From CAADGU01 sp964581605 (lineage in GTDB: Bacteria > Chloroflexota > Anaerolineae > Promineifilales > Promineifilaceae): a DNA stretch of 64,000 bases. Made by a program: the position numbers and the translations under genes. Position 1 is the first letter of the stretch, and every line of letters starts with the position of its first letter. The stretch is taken from contig CAZOPF010000014.1 in NCBI GenBank assembly GCA_964581605.1, forward strand, positions 1-64,000, read 5' to 3'. The notes below the pieces were generated by a model. The model saw nothing but the letters and a program-made list of their open reading frames with translations. It was not told the DNA's origin and searched no databases. Positions 35,518 through 44,781 of this stretch are shown here, in pieces.

Positions 35518-36774
35518 TCAATCCCCTCCGCCTGGTAAATCACCAGGAATAAGCCCTTTTTGAATGGCCTCTTCCACGGAGAGCCCTTTTGTTTGCTCCT
35601 CATCTGCTGTTTCCGAAAAATCCAGCGCATCATCCCAAAAAGCGTCTACATCGCCGCCTAAATCCGCTGCTCCGCCCGCCAGCAAAGCCGTCAACTCATC
35701 CACATTCATGTCCAGCGCTCCTACCGGCTCGCTGGCAGCAGGCGTCGGTTCTGTGGCGCCAATGATCGTAAAATTGATAGGCAAATTCTCAGCGGGAACC
35801 AGTTCAATCTCTTCCGGTTCTTCCACTTTGGGAGTGGGTGGTGTTGGTTTGGGTGGCTCGGCGATGGGTGGGGGGGCAACAGGTGGCGGCTGCTTTTCAG
35901 CTGTTCTGGTTGCGGGTGGGGGCGTTTGTTTGGCCGGTCTGTGGCTGGCAACGGCCTTGTTAGTGACAACGGCCGTTGCCGGTAACAATACTTGCAAATC
36001 CTTGATCGCCCGTTGTGTAAACACCCAGATGGTACCGATACGGCCGCGCCGGGCGGCCGCATCAAAAAACAACGTCAAAAAGTATTGCTCGCCGATATTG
36101 GCACAATACAGTTCCAGGCGCGAACCGGCATGATATTGCAATGTAAACGGCTCTTTGCTGCCAATTTCCCGCGCCAATAGAAAGCTGTCGCTGATATTAT
36201 TGGCAATAATCCTTGCCAGTTTATCCTGGTCAATCTTTGGCCCGCCCCCCACGCTGTGCAGCACCTGCCCCTGGATGGAAGACAGAACTAGCTGTAACGC
36301 GCCTGTGTCCACGCGCAGCGTTTCCAACCGTTTACGCAATTCATCGGTGAGAGTGAAGGCTGTTACGGCCGTCGCTGCTCCCCCGGTTGGCACTGGTTCA
36401 TCACCGTAGAGCGCTTTGTTGACGGCCGTCAGCACATCATCCGTGTCCAATGGCTTCTGAAAATAACGGAACACCCCCAAATCCTCTGCCTCTTTACGAC
36501 CTTGTGATGTCGAATACGCCGTAATCATAATTACCGGCAAATTCAACCCCAACCGCCGCGCCCGGCGTATCAAATCAAACCCACTCATCCCCGGCAGGCG
36601 CACATCTGTAATCAGCAAATCAAACGTACCCCGGCGCAGTTCCAACATCCCCTCCTCCGCCGAAGGCACAGCCAACACCTCATAATCCTGACTGGACAAT
36701 TGCAGCATAGAGCGCAGAAACTCCAACATCTCAAAATGATCATCCACCACCAAAATATGTTTTACATCTGCCAT
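35518..36774 (-). CDS. Receiver-domain protein with roadblock/LC7-like module
   Basis: 418 residues. Residues 1-125 are a canonical receiver (VVDDH, phospho-acceptor Asp in LLITDVRLPGMSG near 57, MITAYSTS, FQKPLD). Residues about 140-270 look like a roadblock/LC7 domain (VDTGALQLVLSSIQGQVLHS, KLARIIANNISDSFLLA, LELYCANIGEQYFLTLFFD). Then come a proline-rich linker (280-330) and an acidic C-terminal tail. Roadblock proteins regulate small GTPases of the MglA type in polarity and motility. A receiver-roadblock fusion would link phosphorylation to a GTPase, but no mglA-like gene is in the window. Stand-alone, with no kinase next to it. Confidence 0.75.
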   Translation of the reverse strand: MADVKHILVVDDHFEMLEFLRSMLQLSSQDYEVLAVPSAEEGMLELRRGTFDLLITDVRLPGMSGFDLIRRARRLGLNLPVIMITAYSTSQGRKEAEDLGVFRYFQKPLDTDDVLTAVNKALYGDEPVPTGGAATAVTAFTLTDELRKRLETLRVDTGALQLVLSSIQGQVLHSVGGGPKIDQDKLARIIANNISDSFLLAREIGSKEPFTLQYHAGSRLELYCANIGEQYFLTLFFDAAARRGRIGTIWVFTQRAIKDLQVLLPATAVVTNKAVASHRPAKQTPPPATRTAEKQPPPVAPPPIAEPPKPTPPTPKVEEPEEIELVPAENLPINFTIIGATEPTPAASEPVGALDMNVDELTALLAGGAADLGGDVDAFWDDALDFSETADEEQTKGLSVEEAIQKGLIPGDLPGGGD

Positions 36775-36859
36775 ACCATGCTCCGCAAACTGCCGATTAA
36801 TTTACCTCACCCATAGTAACATCAATCCATTATAGAAGGTAATCCACCACAAAGACAAT

Positions 36860-36887
36860 AATACAAAACGACCCGCCAAAGCGGGTC
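36860..36887 (-). terminator. Rho-independent terminator of the oligopeptide ABC operon
   Basis: Stem GACCCGC (36870-36876) and GCGGGTC (36881-36887) with loop CAAA. On the minus strand it is followed by GTTTTGTATT. It lies about 80 bases beyond the oppF stop. Confidence 0.8.
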
Positions 36888-36899
36888 ATTTCAGTTCAA

Positions 36900-36963
36900 G
36901 TTGGTGCCACGCCCAGGGCACAACTGCCCTGGTTGGCCAGATTACTGCTGCCCTGTGCCTGGC
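36900..36963. repeat. GTGCC...GCCCTGTGCCTGGC repeat (copy 1)
   Basis: Contains GTGCCACGCCCAGGGC and, 40 bases on, GCCCTGTGCCTGGC. The second arm is also found in the perfect inverted repeat at 43990-44050 at the other end of the opp region. Confidence 0.7.
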
Positions 36964-36964
36964 G

Positions 36965-38056
36965 CTACCCGGCAACCTCAGCCAGCGTCACCACATCACT
37001 CCGTTTAATTTTATCCGCCGTCAACTTGCTGGCGCCCTTCTCCCCCGTCTCCAATAACCAGCAGGCAGCATAATGTTCATTGCCATAATCCTTAAACGGC
37101 GGGTCTTCCTGCGAACATTTATCAAACGCCAGTGGGCAACGGGTATGAAAACGACACCCCTTCGGCGGATTCAGCGGGCTGGGCACCTCACCTTGCAAAA
37201 TAACCCGCTGCCGCTTAAATGTTGGGTCAGGGATAGGAATGGCTGACATCAATGATTGGGTGTATGGATGAAGCGGGTCGCGGTATAAATCATCCCGCGA
37301 CGCCATTTCCACCATCTTGCCCAAATACATCACCCCCACCCGATCACTAAAATGTTCCACGACACTCAAATTATGCGCAATGAATAGATACGTCAGGCCA
37401 AAATCACGCTGCAACTCTTTCAGGATATTCAAAACCTGTGCCTGAATAGATACATCCAATGCAGAAACCGGCTCATCACACACAATAAATTTCGGCTGCA
37501 AAGCCAGGGCCCGCGCAATGCCAATACGCTGCCGCTGCCCACCGGAAAACTCATGCGGGTAACGCCGCGCATGTTCCGCCCGCATCCCCACGCGAGTCAG
37601 CATCTCCACCACGATATCATACCGCTCCTGGCTGCTTTTATTCGTGTGGATGCGCAGCCCCTCGGCAATACTTTCGCCAATGGGCATACGCGGGTCCAGG
37701 GAAGAAAACGGGTCCTGGAAAATAATCTGCATATTACGCCGCATTTTCTTCATTTCCGAAGCATTTAAGGTTGCTAAATCCTTACCATCAAAAATCACGT
37801 GACCGGCTGTAGGTGGAATTAAGTTCAAGATGGTACGGCCGACTGTCGTTTTGCCACAACCTGATTCCCCCACCAAACCCAATGTTTCACCCTCATATAC
37901 AAAAAAAGAAACATCATCTACTGCTTTCACCCACGCCCTGATCCGCTGCAACAAACCACCACGCACCGGAAAATACTTCACCAGGTTTTGCACATCCAGC
38001 AATTTTTTACTTTCCCTGGTGGCGTTACGGCCGTTCTTATTCATCTCTTCTACCAT
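36965..38056 (-). CDS. oppF: Oligopeptide ABC transporter ATP-binding protein (OppF/DppF)
   Basis: 363 residues. Walker A GESGCGKTT, signature FSGGQRQRIGIARAL, Walker B FIVCDEPVSALD and the C-terminal oligo_HPY zinc/cysteine-type tail (PLNPPKGCRFHTRCPLAFDKC) are all present. It is the second ATPase of the peptide importer. ATG 38056 has GAGGAG-type sequence upstream and is preferred over a longer in-frame start. Last gene of the operon, followed by a terminator. Confidence 0.94.
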   Translation of the reverse strand: MVEEMNKNGRNATRESKKLLDVQNLVKYFPVRGGLLQRIRAWVKAVDDVSFFVYEGETLGLVGESGCGKTTVGRTILNLIPPTAGHVIFDGKDLATLNASEMKKMRRNMQIIFQDPFSSLDPRMPIGESIAEGLRIHTNKSSQERYDIVVEMLTRVGMRAEHARRYPHEFSGGQRQRIGIARALALQPKFIVCDEPVSALDVSIQAQVLNILKELQRDFGLTYLFIAHNLSVVEHFSDRVGVMYLGKMVEMASRDDLYRDPLHPYTQSLMSAIPIPDPTFKRQRVILQGEVPSPLNPPKGCRFHTRCPLAFDKCSQEDPPFKDYGNEHYAACWLLETGEKGASKLTADKIKRSDVVTLAEVAG

Positions 38057-38093
38057 GACAATTCCTCTCCTCTGCCCTCGTTCACTCACTCAA

Positions 38094-39083
38094 TCACTCA
38101 TACAACCAGCAGCGAACCGTGTGGTTGGGCGCGATCATCTTGATTGGCGGCTCTTCCTCCGTACAGCGGGTCAACTGATTTTCAATCCGTGCCAGACACC
38201 GGGGAGCAAACTTACAACCCGGCGGCAAGTCTACCAGGTTAGGCACCGAACCAGGGATGGTGATTAATTCCTTATCTGTCTCCCCTAACACCGGCGTGGA
38301 ACCGATCAACGCAATGGTGTAAGGATGCTTGGGTGACTGAAACAACTCTTTCACCGGCGCTTCTTCCACCACACGGCCGGCATACATCACCGTTACCCGG
38401 TCACACATCTCCGCCACCACGCCCAAATCATGGGTGATCAAAATGATAGAAGTCTCCATTTTAGAACGGAGATTCCGCATCAGGTCCAAAATCTGCGCCT
38501 GAATGGTTACGTCCAACGCCGTTGTCGGTTCATCGGCAATCAACAACTCTGGCAAGCACGCCAGAGCCATGGCAATCATCACGCGCTGGGCCATCCCGCC
38601 CGACAATTCATGGGGAAATGCTTTAATACGTGATTCCGGTTCGGGAATGCCAACCATTGCTAACAGTTCAATGGCGCGTTTTTCACCAGCCTCTTTGCCT
38701 AAATCCTGATGGATGTCCAACACTTCTGACAGCTGGTCGCCTACGCGGAAAACGGGATTCAAACAGCTTTGCGGCTGCTGAAAAATCATGGAGATACGAT
38801 TGCCGCGTATTTTGGTCATGGCCGATTCGGACACTTTCATAATGTCCTGACCATCAAAAAAGACCTCGCCCTCCACTATTTTGCCCGGCTGCCCAATCAA
38901 TCGCATGATGGAAAGGGACATGACACTTTTGCCACAGCCAGACTCTCCCACCACCCCCATGACCTCGCCCCGTTTTACCGTCAGGTCAACACCATCTACG
39001 GCCTGAACAACCCCACCCTCAGTAAAAAACTGGGTTTTGAGTCTTTTTATTTCCAGGATATTATTATTGTTCTCTTGCACCAC
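38094..39083 (-). CDS. oppD: Oligopeptide ABC transporter ATP-binding protein (OppD/DppD)
   Basis: 329 residues. Walker A GESGCGKSVM, signature LSGGMAQRVMIAMAL, Walker B LLIADEPTTALD and the oligo_HPY tail (LPPGCKFAPRC). It pairs with OppF to drive peptide uptake. It starts with GTG (39083), with GAGGG about 8 bases upstream. It is 29 bases after the permease gene. Confidence 0.94.
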   Translation of the reverse strand: MVQENNNNILEIKRLKTQFFTEGGVVQAVDGVDLTVKRGEVMGVVGESGCGKSVMSLSIMRLIGQPGKIVEGEVFFDGQDIMKVSESAMTKIRGNRISMIFQQPQSCLNPVFRVGDQLSEVLDIHQDLGKEAGEKRAIELLAMVGIPEPESRIKAFPHELSGGMAQRVMIAMALACLPELLIADEPTTALDVTIQAQILDLMRNLRSKMETSIILITHDLGVVAEMCDRVTVMYAGRVVEEAPVKELFQSPKHPYTIALIGSTPVLGETDKELITIPGSVPNLVDLPPGCKFAPRCLARIENQLTRCTEEEPPIKMIAPNHTVRCWLYE

Positions 39084-39112
39084 TTCGTTCTACCCTCTTC
39101 CCTCTACACAAC

Positions 39113-40090
39113 TTATAGTTTCAAACGTGGGTCTAACGCATCGCGTAAGCCATCACCCAAGTAATTAAAGGCTAATACAGTAATAAAGATGAGCATTCCC
39201 GGATACAAAGCCTTCCAGGGGGCCAGGAACATATCTTTTTGAACATCTTGCAGCATATTGCCCCAGGTAGCGACAGGTGGTTGTACACCAAAACCTAAAA
39301 AGCTCAACGCCGATTCCAGCAAAATAACACCACCCAAACCCAGCGTAGCACTCACAATAATGGGCGGGATGGCATTGGGCATCATATGGCGGGTGATGAT
39401 TTGCAGGTTGCTCATGCCTAACGCCCGCGATGCTTCGGCAAACTCCATATTGCGAAATTTAAGCACTTCGGCTCGCGCCAGACGGCAGGCGCCTGTCCAA
39501 CCTAATACAGCCAGAATGATGATGATGACCATTGCCTGGCTCCATTCTGGCGGGAGGAAAGGGATCTTTACATTACGCAACAAGGATGATAACACCAGCA
39601 ATAAGGGGAGAGTGGGCAAGATGATGATAAATTCAACAATACGCTGAATGAGGCTGTCTGCCCAACGGCCGTAATACCCAGATACCGCCCCCACAAATAA
39701 ACCGAACGTCTCGGCTACCAATGTTACCGTGATCGCAATGGTCAACGACAGACGCCCGGCCACCAACAACCGATACAACACATCCCGCCCTAATTCATCT
39801 GTACCTAACGGATGATCACTGGAAGGAGGTGCATTACGCGAAGCCAGGTCTTGTGTATCCCGGCTGTAATACACCTCTTTACCCTGCGACACATTGTAAT
39901 AAGTACGTCGAGACATGACCAACGGGCCAAGCGTCACCACCAGCAAAATCAACGCTAAAACAATCAAACTAGCAGTAGCCAGTTTGTGTCGGCGCAGCCG
40001 GTTCCAATAGGTAACAATCAGAGGTTCGGGTTTACTGGTAAGTAACGCTTCCGCCTGCAACATATTCATATCAATTTTGCTAACAGTCAT
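39113..40090 (-). CDS. oppC: Oligopeptide ABC transporter permease (OppC/DppC)
   Basis: 325 residues with an N-terminal cytoplasmic lead (NRLRRHKLATASLIVLALIL), the conserved HPLGTDELGRDVLYRLLVAGR segment, five to six spans and the EAA-type loop EFAEASRALGMSNLQIITRHMMPN. It has the N-terminal OppC_N domain. GGAGAG precedes the ATG. Confidence 0.94.
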   Translation of the reverse strand: MTVSKIDMNMLQAEALLTSKPEPLIVTYWNRLRRHKLATASLIVLALILLVVTLGPLVMSRRTYYNVSQGKEVYYSRDTQDLASRNAPPSSDHPLGTDELGRDVLYRLLVAGRLSLTIAITVTLVAETFGLFVGAVSGYYGRWADSLIQRIVEFIIILPTLPLLLVLSSLLRNVKIPFLPPEWSQAMVIIIILAVLGWTGACRLARAEVLKFRNMEFAEASRALGMSNLQIITRHMMPNAIPPIIVSATLGLGGVILLESALSFLGFGVQPPVATWGNMLQDVQKDMFLAPWKALYPGMLIFITVLAFNYLGDGLRDALDPRLKL

Positions 40091-40246
40091 AGAAACTCTC
40101 CATTTACGTAAGCGTTCAGTCCCTCAAAAGACCCGGCAGGTTTTTGGCCTGCAAAGGCTTGATCTGAACTGGTAAAAACCTGTCAGGTCTGAACAGTTAC
40201 CCATTCACTCTGCACGCTCTTGGTGATGTGTTCTTCACCACCATAA

Positions 40247-41434
40247 TTAACTGAAGCGGATACGCGGGTCCACCACCGTGTAGAGAATATCACCAATAAG
40301 TGTCGCAATGACCACCAAAATGGCCGTGATAAACAGCAAGGCCATGACGATAGGCCAATCATCACGCCCCAAGGCATCAATATACAACCGCCCCATACCG
40401 GGATAATTAAAGATGGTTTCGGTAACAATAGCCCCGCCAAAAATACCCGGTATCTGGAATACGACGATAGTAATAATGGGAATCAACGCATTACGAAACG
40501 CATGTCTCATAATGACATTCCGCTCCCGCAACCCCTTGGAACGCGCCGTGCGTACATAATCCTGGCGCAGCACTTCCAGCATAGAAGAACGCATATAACG
40601 GCTCCAGCCGGCCAGATACAATAACGTCAGCACCATCACTGGCAGGAATAAATGCACAATCCGGTCAGCGACGGTGTAAGGTTGGATGTTCAGTACATCC
40701 TGAATGCTGCCATCTACCACACGCTGCGTAAACACATCCCCCGAAGGAAAAAAGGGCAAACCCCATTTTTGAAATTGAATGGTAAACAGAATAATGACCA
40801 ACAAGCCAAACCAAAAGACAGGCATGGCAATGCCAAAAAAGCTAAACGTAGTAGCGGCATAATCGAGCGCCGAGTATTGTTTAACGGCCGAAATAATGCC
40901 AATCGGTAACGCAATCACCAATGAAATAACGGTCACCGTAGTCATCAAGATGAGCGTATTCATTAACCGACTGCCAATTACCGAAGTGACTGTTTGGCCA
41001 CGCGCCAGGGACCATGATTCACCCCAATCCCAACGAAAAACCCCTTTGTTGCAGGGTGCGCTCCTTTCTGGATCGGCATTGGCATTGGTGCCGCCAGCAT
41101 CCTGGCATTTAGGCGACTGATAATCGCGCCAGGTACCGGTTTCAAAGAGGTTATTCTTCACATCTGGGTTGCCCACCGCATCCCCCACCTCATCTACCCA
41201 ATCTTCACCTAACAACCAAGTAAGATAAGCCAGATATATTGGTTTATTTAAGCCGAGGGTAGCTTCGAGCCGGGCAATATCTTGTTCACTGAGTCGTGAT
41301 TTGGCATCGGCCGCCAGATTCAAGCCTGATAATGGGCCGCCTGGCACTGCGTTTAACATCAAATAGATGACGATGGTAGACATAATAACCACCAGCACCA
41401 TTTGAAAAGATCGTCGAATTAAATAATTGGTCAT
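40247..41434 (-). CDS. oppB: Oligopeptide ABC transporter permease (OppB/DppB)
   Basis: 395 residues, longer than the usual ~310-340 because of a periplasmic insert (about 75-145) with a probable disulfide pair (SPKCQDAGG, SAPCNKG). The rest is standard: the N-terminal span MVLVVIMSTIVIYLMLNAVPGGP, six spans, and the coupling loop YVRTARSKGLRERNVIMRHAFRNALIP. GGGAG precedes the ATG. Such long OppB proteins with extra loops occur in Chloroflexota and Actinobacteria. Confidence 0.92.
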   Translation of the reverse strand: MTNYLIRRSFQMVLVVIMSTIVIYLMLNAVPGGPLSGLNLAADAKSRLSEQDIARLEATLGLNKPIYLAYLTWLLGEDWVDEVGDAVGNPDVKNNLFETGTWRDYQSPKCQDAGGTNANADPERSAPCNKGVFRWDWGESWSLARGQTVTSVIGSRLMNTLILMTTVTVISLVIALPIGIISAVKQYSALDYAATTFSFFGIAMPVFWFGLLVIILFTIQFQKWGLPFFPSGDVFTQRVVDGSIQDVLNIQPYTVADRIVHLFLPVMVLTLLYLAGWSRYMRSSMLEVLRQDYVRTARSKGLRERNVIMRHAFRNALIPIITIVVFQIPGIFGGAIVTETIFNYPGMGRLYIDALGRDDWPIVMALLFITAILVVIATLIGDILYTVVDPRIRFS

Positions 41435-41553
41435 TTGACGTCTCCCAGCAAATTGCGCCTATAAACCTGCAAACCGAGATTTTCAGGATTATACTCATTG
41501 GGAATATAGAGTGATGAGATTGTATCAAAGCGAGTGGGCTAAGAGCAACAGAA

Positions 41554-41594
41554 AAATAGTGGCAACGTCCGCCTAAGCGGTGTTGCCACTATTT
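41554..41594 (-). terminator. Strong hairpin between oppA and oppB (attenuator)
   Basis: A perfect 13-bp stem AAATAGTGGCAAC/GTTGCCACTATTT with a 15-base loop, followed on the minus strand by TTCTGTTG after A-T rich stem ends. Between binding-protein and permease genes such hairpins usually stop part of transcription and protect the upstream message, giving more binding protein than permease. Confidence 0.75.
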
Positions 41595-41613
41595 GCTTAT
41601 TCAAACTGACCGG

Positions 41614-43608
41614 CTATTGTTCCAGGTCAATTTCGAACAGGTTATACAATTCTGAGTTTTGGGTGGGGTCAACACTGAAGTTCAAGACGCCATTGCGGGC
41701 TGCGGCCACTTTCAGGCGCAAGAACAACGGAATGACCGGCACTTTCTCAGAGAAAATGATTTGAGCTGCTTTGTGCCCTTCTTCATATTCGGGAGTGCCG
41801 GGCAGCGAGCCAATAGCTTGCTGGCAGGCGGCGTCATACTCTTCGTTCACCCATCCGGTTTCATTCTGACCACCCCAACCAGAGGGATAGAGGGCGTTGC
41901 CATCGGCATCCACAGCGGCAGGATCGCCAGGGATGTTCCAGCTACCATACAAGTCGCAGGAGGGTTGCACGCCGGTTAACCAGGCAAACTCACCCAGGTC
42001 AAATTTCCGGCCAAACAACGGGCCATCGGGGCCATCAGCAAACCATTCGGCGGCCGGCAGGTAAAACAGTTCTACCTGAATACCACATTGGGCCTGATTT
42101 TCTTTGAAAATTTGGGTCAACTGCTGGCGCATTTCATTACCTGCGGTGGTACCGAGGTTAATAATGAAGGGGGTACCGTCGGTAAATTCACGGATGCCAT
42201 CGCCATCGCTGTCTACGTAACCCACTTCATCGAGCAGGGCATTGGCTGCTTCCACATCATAGGGCCATTCCGTAAGCCCTTCAGTTGGGTAAAGGGGATG
42301 GACACTGGGGATGTAGGTGTGGATGACTTCGGAACGGCCGTACATGATGTTGTCCACCATGCCCTGACGGTCTGTACACATGGTCATCGCCTGGCGCACG
42401 CGCACATCTTCAAACCAATCCGGGCGGGTAGCCGCATATTCATCCACCGGGTTAATGCCAAAGTCAATGTGTTCGTAAACAGTACCGGTCTGGAAGTACG
42501 GGGTGAGCAGCCCATTGTTCTCCGCTTCAATTAAGAACGGAGCATCGCTGGAGCTCAGGCCATCCTGCGTACCAATATCACAGGCACCAGAAATCAACTG
42601 GGCAATAAGTTGGTTGGTATCGGGGATGAATTTGTAGGTCACGCTGTCCAGGTAAGGTAGCCCTTCGCTGGCACGATAGTAATGGGGGTTTTTCACCAAC
42701 GAGATATGATCACCAGCGACCCATTCCGTAATCATGAACGGGCCATCACCCACAGGCAGGCGGCTGGATTCTTCCGCTTCCAGCAGTTCGGCGGCCGTGA
42801 AACTACCGAGGATATGTTCGGGCAGCGGCCCCCAGAAGTTAACGAAATAGGTGGAATCCATGAAGCCGGGCAGGCCCGTCCATCGGGTGGTAAGATCGCC
42901 AGTAGCTTCGTAGGAGGCGGTACGTTCCCATGTATATTTGCCAGTGGGGGTATCCGGATCGCCAACCAGGTTAAAGCTAAAGACAGAGTCGCTGGCTTTC
43001 ACAGGTTCGCCATCTGACCAGACACGGGGTTTCATGGTGAAATCCACCACCAATTGATTCATTGTCACCGGGTTGCCATCAAAAGTCACTTCTTCCCCGG
43101 CCGAATTTTCAACAGTAACGCCTTCACCCCAGGCTACCACGGTGTCAGTCGCATCGCGCACCATATCACCAGGCTGTACTTCGACTTCCTGCATCACCGC
43201 ATCCCCATCGGCCAGGCTAGGCACTTTTTCTAAACCTTGCGCCTGGTAGTCATAGGAGAGGGTGGTGAGGTCGTTTTCAAAAATGGCATGCAGCACGGCC
43301 GACATCGCCAGCATTGAGCCACCATAGGCATACAGGGTCTCAGGTTCTTGAGCCATGCAGACGATCAAATCTTTTGGTTTGACTTCTTCAGGGACGGCGG
43401 TGGGTTCCACAACCACTGTTTCGACGACAACACGGGTAACTTCAACGGGGACTTCCTGCGTCTCCCCTTCCGCTGTTACTGTTTCTACAACGGTTTCGGT
43501 AACAACGCGGGTAACTTCCACAACTTCCGGCTCGGCAGATTGACAGGCCGCTAACACAAAACTGAATGCCACCAGGGTGGCAAGTAATAAAAACCACTTT
43601 TTTGACAT
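41614..43608 (-). CDS. oppA: Peptide/oligopeptide ABC transporter substrate-binding lipoprotein
   Basis: 664 residues of SBP family 5. The signal peptide has lipobox FVLAACQS, so the mature protein is lipid-anchored. A linker rich in V, T, E (EVTRVVTETVVETVTAEGETQ) precedes the binding fold with the family signature DFTMKPRVWSDGEPVKASDSVFS near 200-220. The C-terminal IIFSEKVPVIPLFLRLKVAAARNG is also typical. ATG 43608 has GGAGGAG upstream. First gene of the opp operon, separated from the permeases by an attenuator hairpin. Confidence 0.93.
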   Translation of the reverse strand: MSKKWFLLLATLVAFSFVLAACQSAEPEVVEVTRVVTETVVETVTAEGETQEVPVEVTRVVVETVVVEPTAVPEEVKPKDLIVCMAQEPETLYAYGGSMLAMSAVLHAIFENDLTTLSYDYQAQGLEKVPSLADGDAVMQEVEVQPGDMVRDATDTVVAWGEGVTVENSAGEEVTFDGNPVTMNQLVVDFTMKPRVWSDGEPVKASDSVFSFNLVGDPDTPTGKYTWERTASYEATGDLTTRWTGLPGFMDSTYFVNFWGPLPEHILGSFTAAELLEAEESSRLPVGDGPFMITEWVAGDHISLVKNPHYYRASEGLPYLDSVTYKFIPDTNQLIAQLISGACDIGTQDGLSSSDAPFLIEAENNGLLTPYFQTGTVYEHIDFGINPVDEYAATRPDWFEDVRVRQAMTMCTDRQGMVDNIMYGRSEVIHTYIPSVHPLYPTEGLTEWPYDVEAANALLDEVGYVDSDGDGIREFTDGTPFIINLGTTAGNEMRQQLTQIFKENQAQCGIQVELFYLPAAEWFADGPDGPLFGRKFDLGEFAWLTGVQPSCDLYGSWNIPGDPAAVDADGNALYPSGWGGQNETGWVNEEYDAACQQAIGSLPGTPEYEEGHKAAQIIFSEKVPVIPLFLRLKVAAARNGVLNFSVDPTQNSELYNLFEIDLEQ

Positions 43609-43757
43609 TTGTCTCCTCCAAATCTCTAAATTCAACACAATAAGCTGTTTTTTGTGGGTTTTGGTTCTTGAGTAACTATGTTATGTCTCACCACCTCCTC
43701 TAAATCTAAGGCCTTACAAGTTGTTTTATAACCTGTCAGGGCTGATTAAATGCAAAC

Positions 43758-43819
43758 AGCCCCTACTACACTCCAACACTGTTGCTTTGTTAAGCAACTG
43801 GTGGAGCAAAGCAGGGGCT
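43758..43819. promoter_or_regulatory. Nested hairpin in the opp leader region
   Basis: The outer stem AGCCCCT (43758-43764)/AGGGGCT (43813-43819) encloses the inner stem GTTGCTT (43781-43787)/AAGCAAC (43792-43798). It lies 150-210 bases upstream of oppA on the transcribed side and could be a structured leader or part of a repeat. No known riboswitch motif is recognised. Confidence 0.4.
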
Positions 43820-43989
43820 TGTGGTAACCATGATGTTTTTTATAACCATTGATCAGACAATCACTTTCATGTTGGTTTGAGGAATACCAACAGGTGCAGG
43901 GATTGATCCTATTATACCGATGGGCGCATTAGTGTCAACGTAGTGGCAGAACAGCTACATTAGAGTGGCACGTAGAGGCAGTGGCTTTA

Positions 43990-44050
43990 GTGCCAGGCAC
44001 AGGGCGTAAAGTACCGGTTGAACCGGGTCATGTTGCCCTGTGCCTGGCAC
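43990..44050. repeat. GTGCCAGGCACAGGGC perfect inverted repeat (copy 2)
   Basis: GTGCCAGGCACAGGGC (43990-44005) and its exact complement GCCCTGTGCCTGGCAC (44035-44050) with a 29-base loop. It ends 8 bases past the stop of the metalloprotease-like gene, so it might also act as its terminator, although no T-run follows. Confidence 0.9.
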
Positions 44051-44058
44051 TGCTAATG

Positions 44059-44772
44059 TTATAGACGGCCGCCCCGCCACTCCTCCATATACGGCAAATA
44101 AGCACCGGCATCTTCCCCGGCCTGTTGGCGAGAGAAATAGTCTTGCACAATTTGCGCCTGCTGTTCCCGATTGAAGGCGGCAAGTGGTGTCTGCCTCTCA
44201 TATGCCTGCCCCAACCCATCTGGCCCGCCATAAGCGTAACAGTCGCGACGGGTGGTAAGCAGCATGTAAATCGCTTCCGTCATGTAGCGAGTGCCTACCT
44301 GCTCATATTGGTAAACATGGGACAATTCATGCACCAACAGGGCCACATTTGGGCGGGAGCGGGCCTGCGTTTGCGGCAAAAAGATAGTGTGCCAGGCCGT
44401 AAAAGCCAGGTTGCCGTTATAGCGAAATATCCACCTGGAAAGGCCACCTTCGGCCAGACGCACATCCTGAAGACGCAAGGATATACCGATAATGTCGGTG
44501 ATCACGGCCGTTTCCATTGCCGTCAGTGGTGTGGTATGCGCCAGCAAACGGAGAAAAATCTGCGCCAGTTCTGGCCCGCCAAACAGATCAAAAAGCTGTA
44601 CGACGACCAGATGGATGGTGGTAATTAGGGGGAGTTTGCGGGTGACGGCCGTACCAATCGTATACCTTAACCGCCGCAGCCGAACCGGAAAATCACGAAT
44701 GAGGTTTCGCGGCCATAACCAAAGGCTCGCGGCGCGTTCTTGCAGCCAGTTCAAGATTGCAGAAAAAGACAC
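44059..44772 (-). CDS. Putative metalloprotease-like protein with HELSH motif
   Basis: 237 residues. LVHELSHVYQYEQVGTRYMTEAI near 140-160 matches an HExxH zinc motif with the context seen in DUF4157-like and related domains. An amphipathic or hydrophobic segment (LPLITTIHLVVVQLFDLFGG) precedes it. No signal peptide is apparent. It starts with GTG 9 bases after the TPR gene, suggesting co-expression. Enzyme activity is unproven, and the third zinc ligand is not obvious. Confidence 0.65.
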   Translation of the reverse strand: MSFSAILNWLQERAASLWLWPRNLIRDFPVRLRRLRYTIGTAVTRKLPLITTIHLVVVQLFDLFGGPELAQIFLRLLAHTTPLTAMETAVITDIIGISLRLQDVRLAEGGLSRWIFRYNGNLAFTAWHTIFLPQTQARSRPNVALLVHELSHVYQYEQVGTRYMTEAIYMLLTTRRDCYAYGGPDGLGQAYERQTPLAAFNREQQAQIVQDYFSRQQAGEDAGAYLPYMEEWRGGRL

Positions 44773-44781
44773 AACGAGAAT

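Larger units (their letters stand above)
43609..44058. other. Intergenic region upstream of the opp operon
   Basis: 450 bases without a gene. It contains the opp leader, a nested hairpin (43758-43819) and an inverted repeat (43990-44050). AACCTGTCAGG at 43731 echoes CCTGTCAGGT in the oppC-oppB spacer (40180). I see no open frame with coding character. Confidence 0.7.

Noticed and set aside
43758..43819. T-box or other known riboswitch upstream of oppA
   Set aside because: No T-box consensus (TGG-ACC-GCG) or specifier loop is seen; it is only a nested hairpin.
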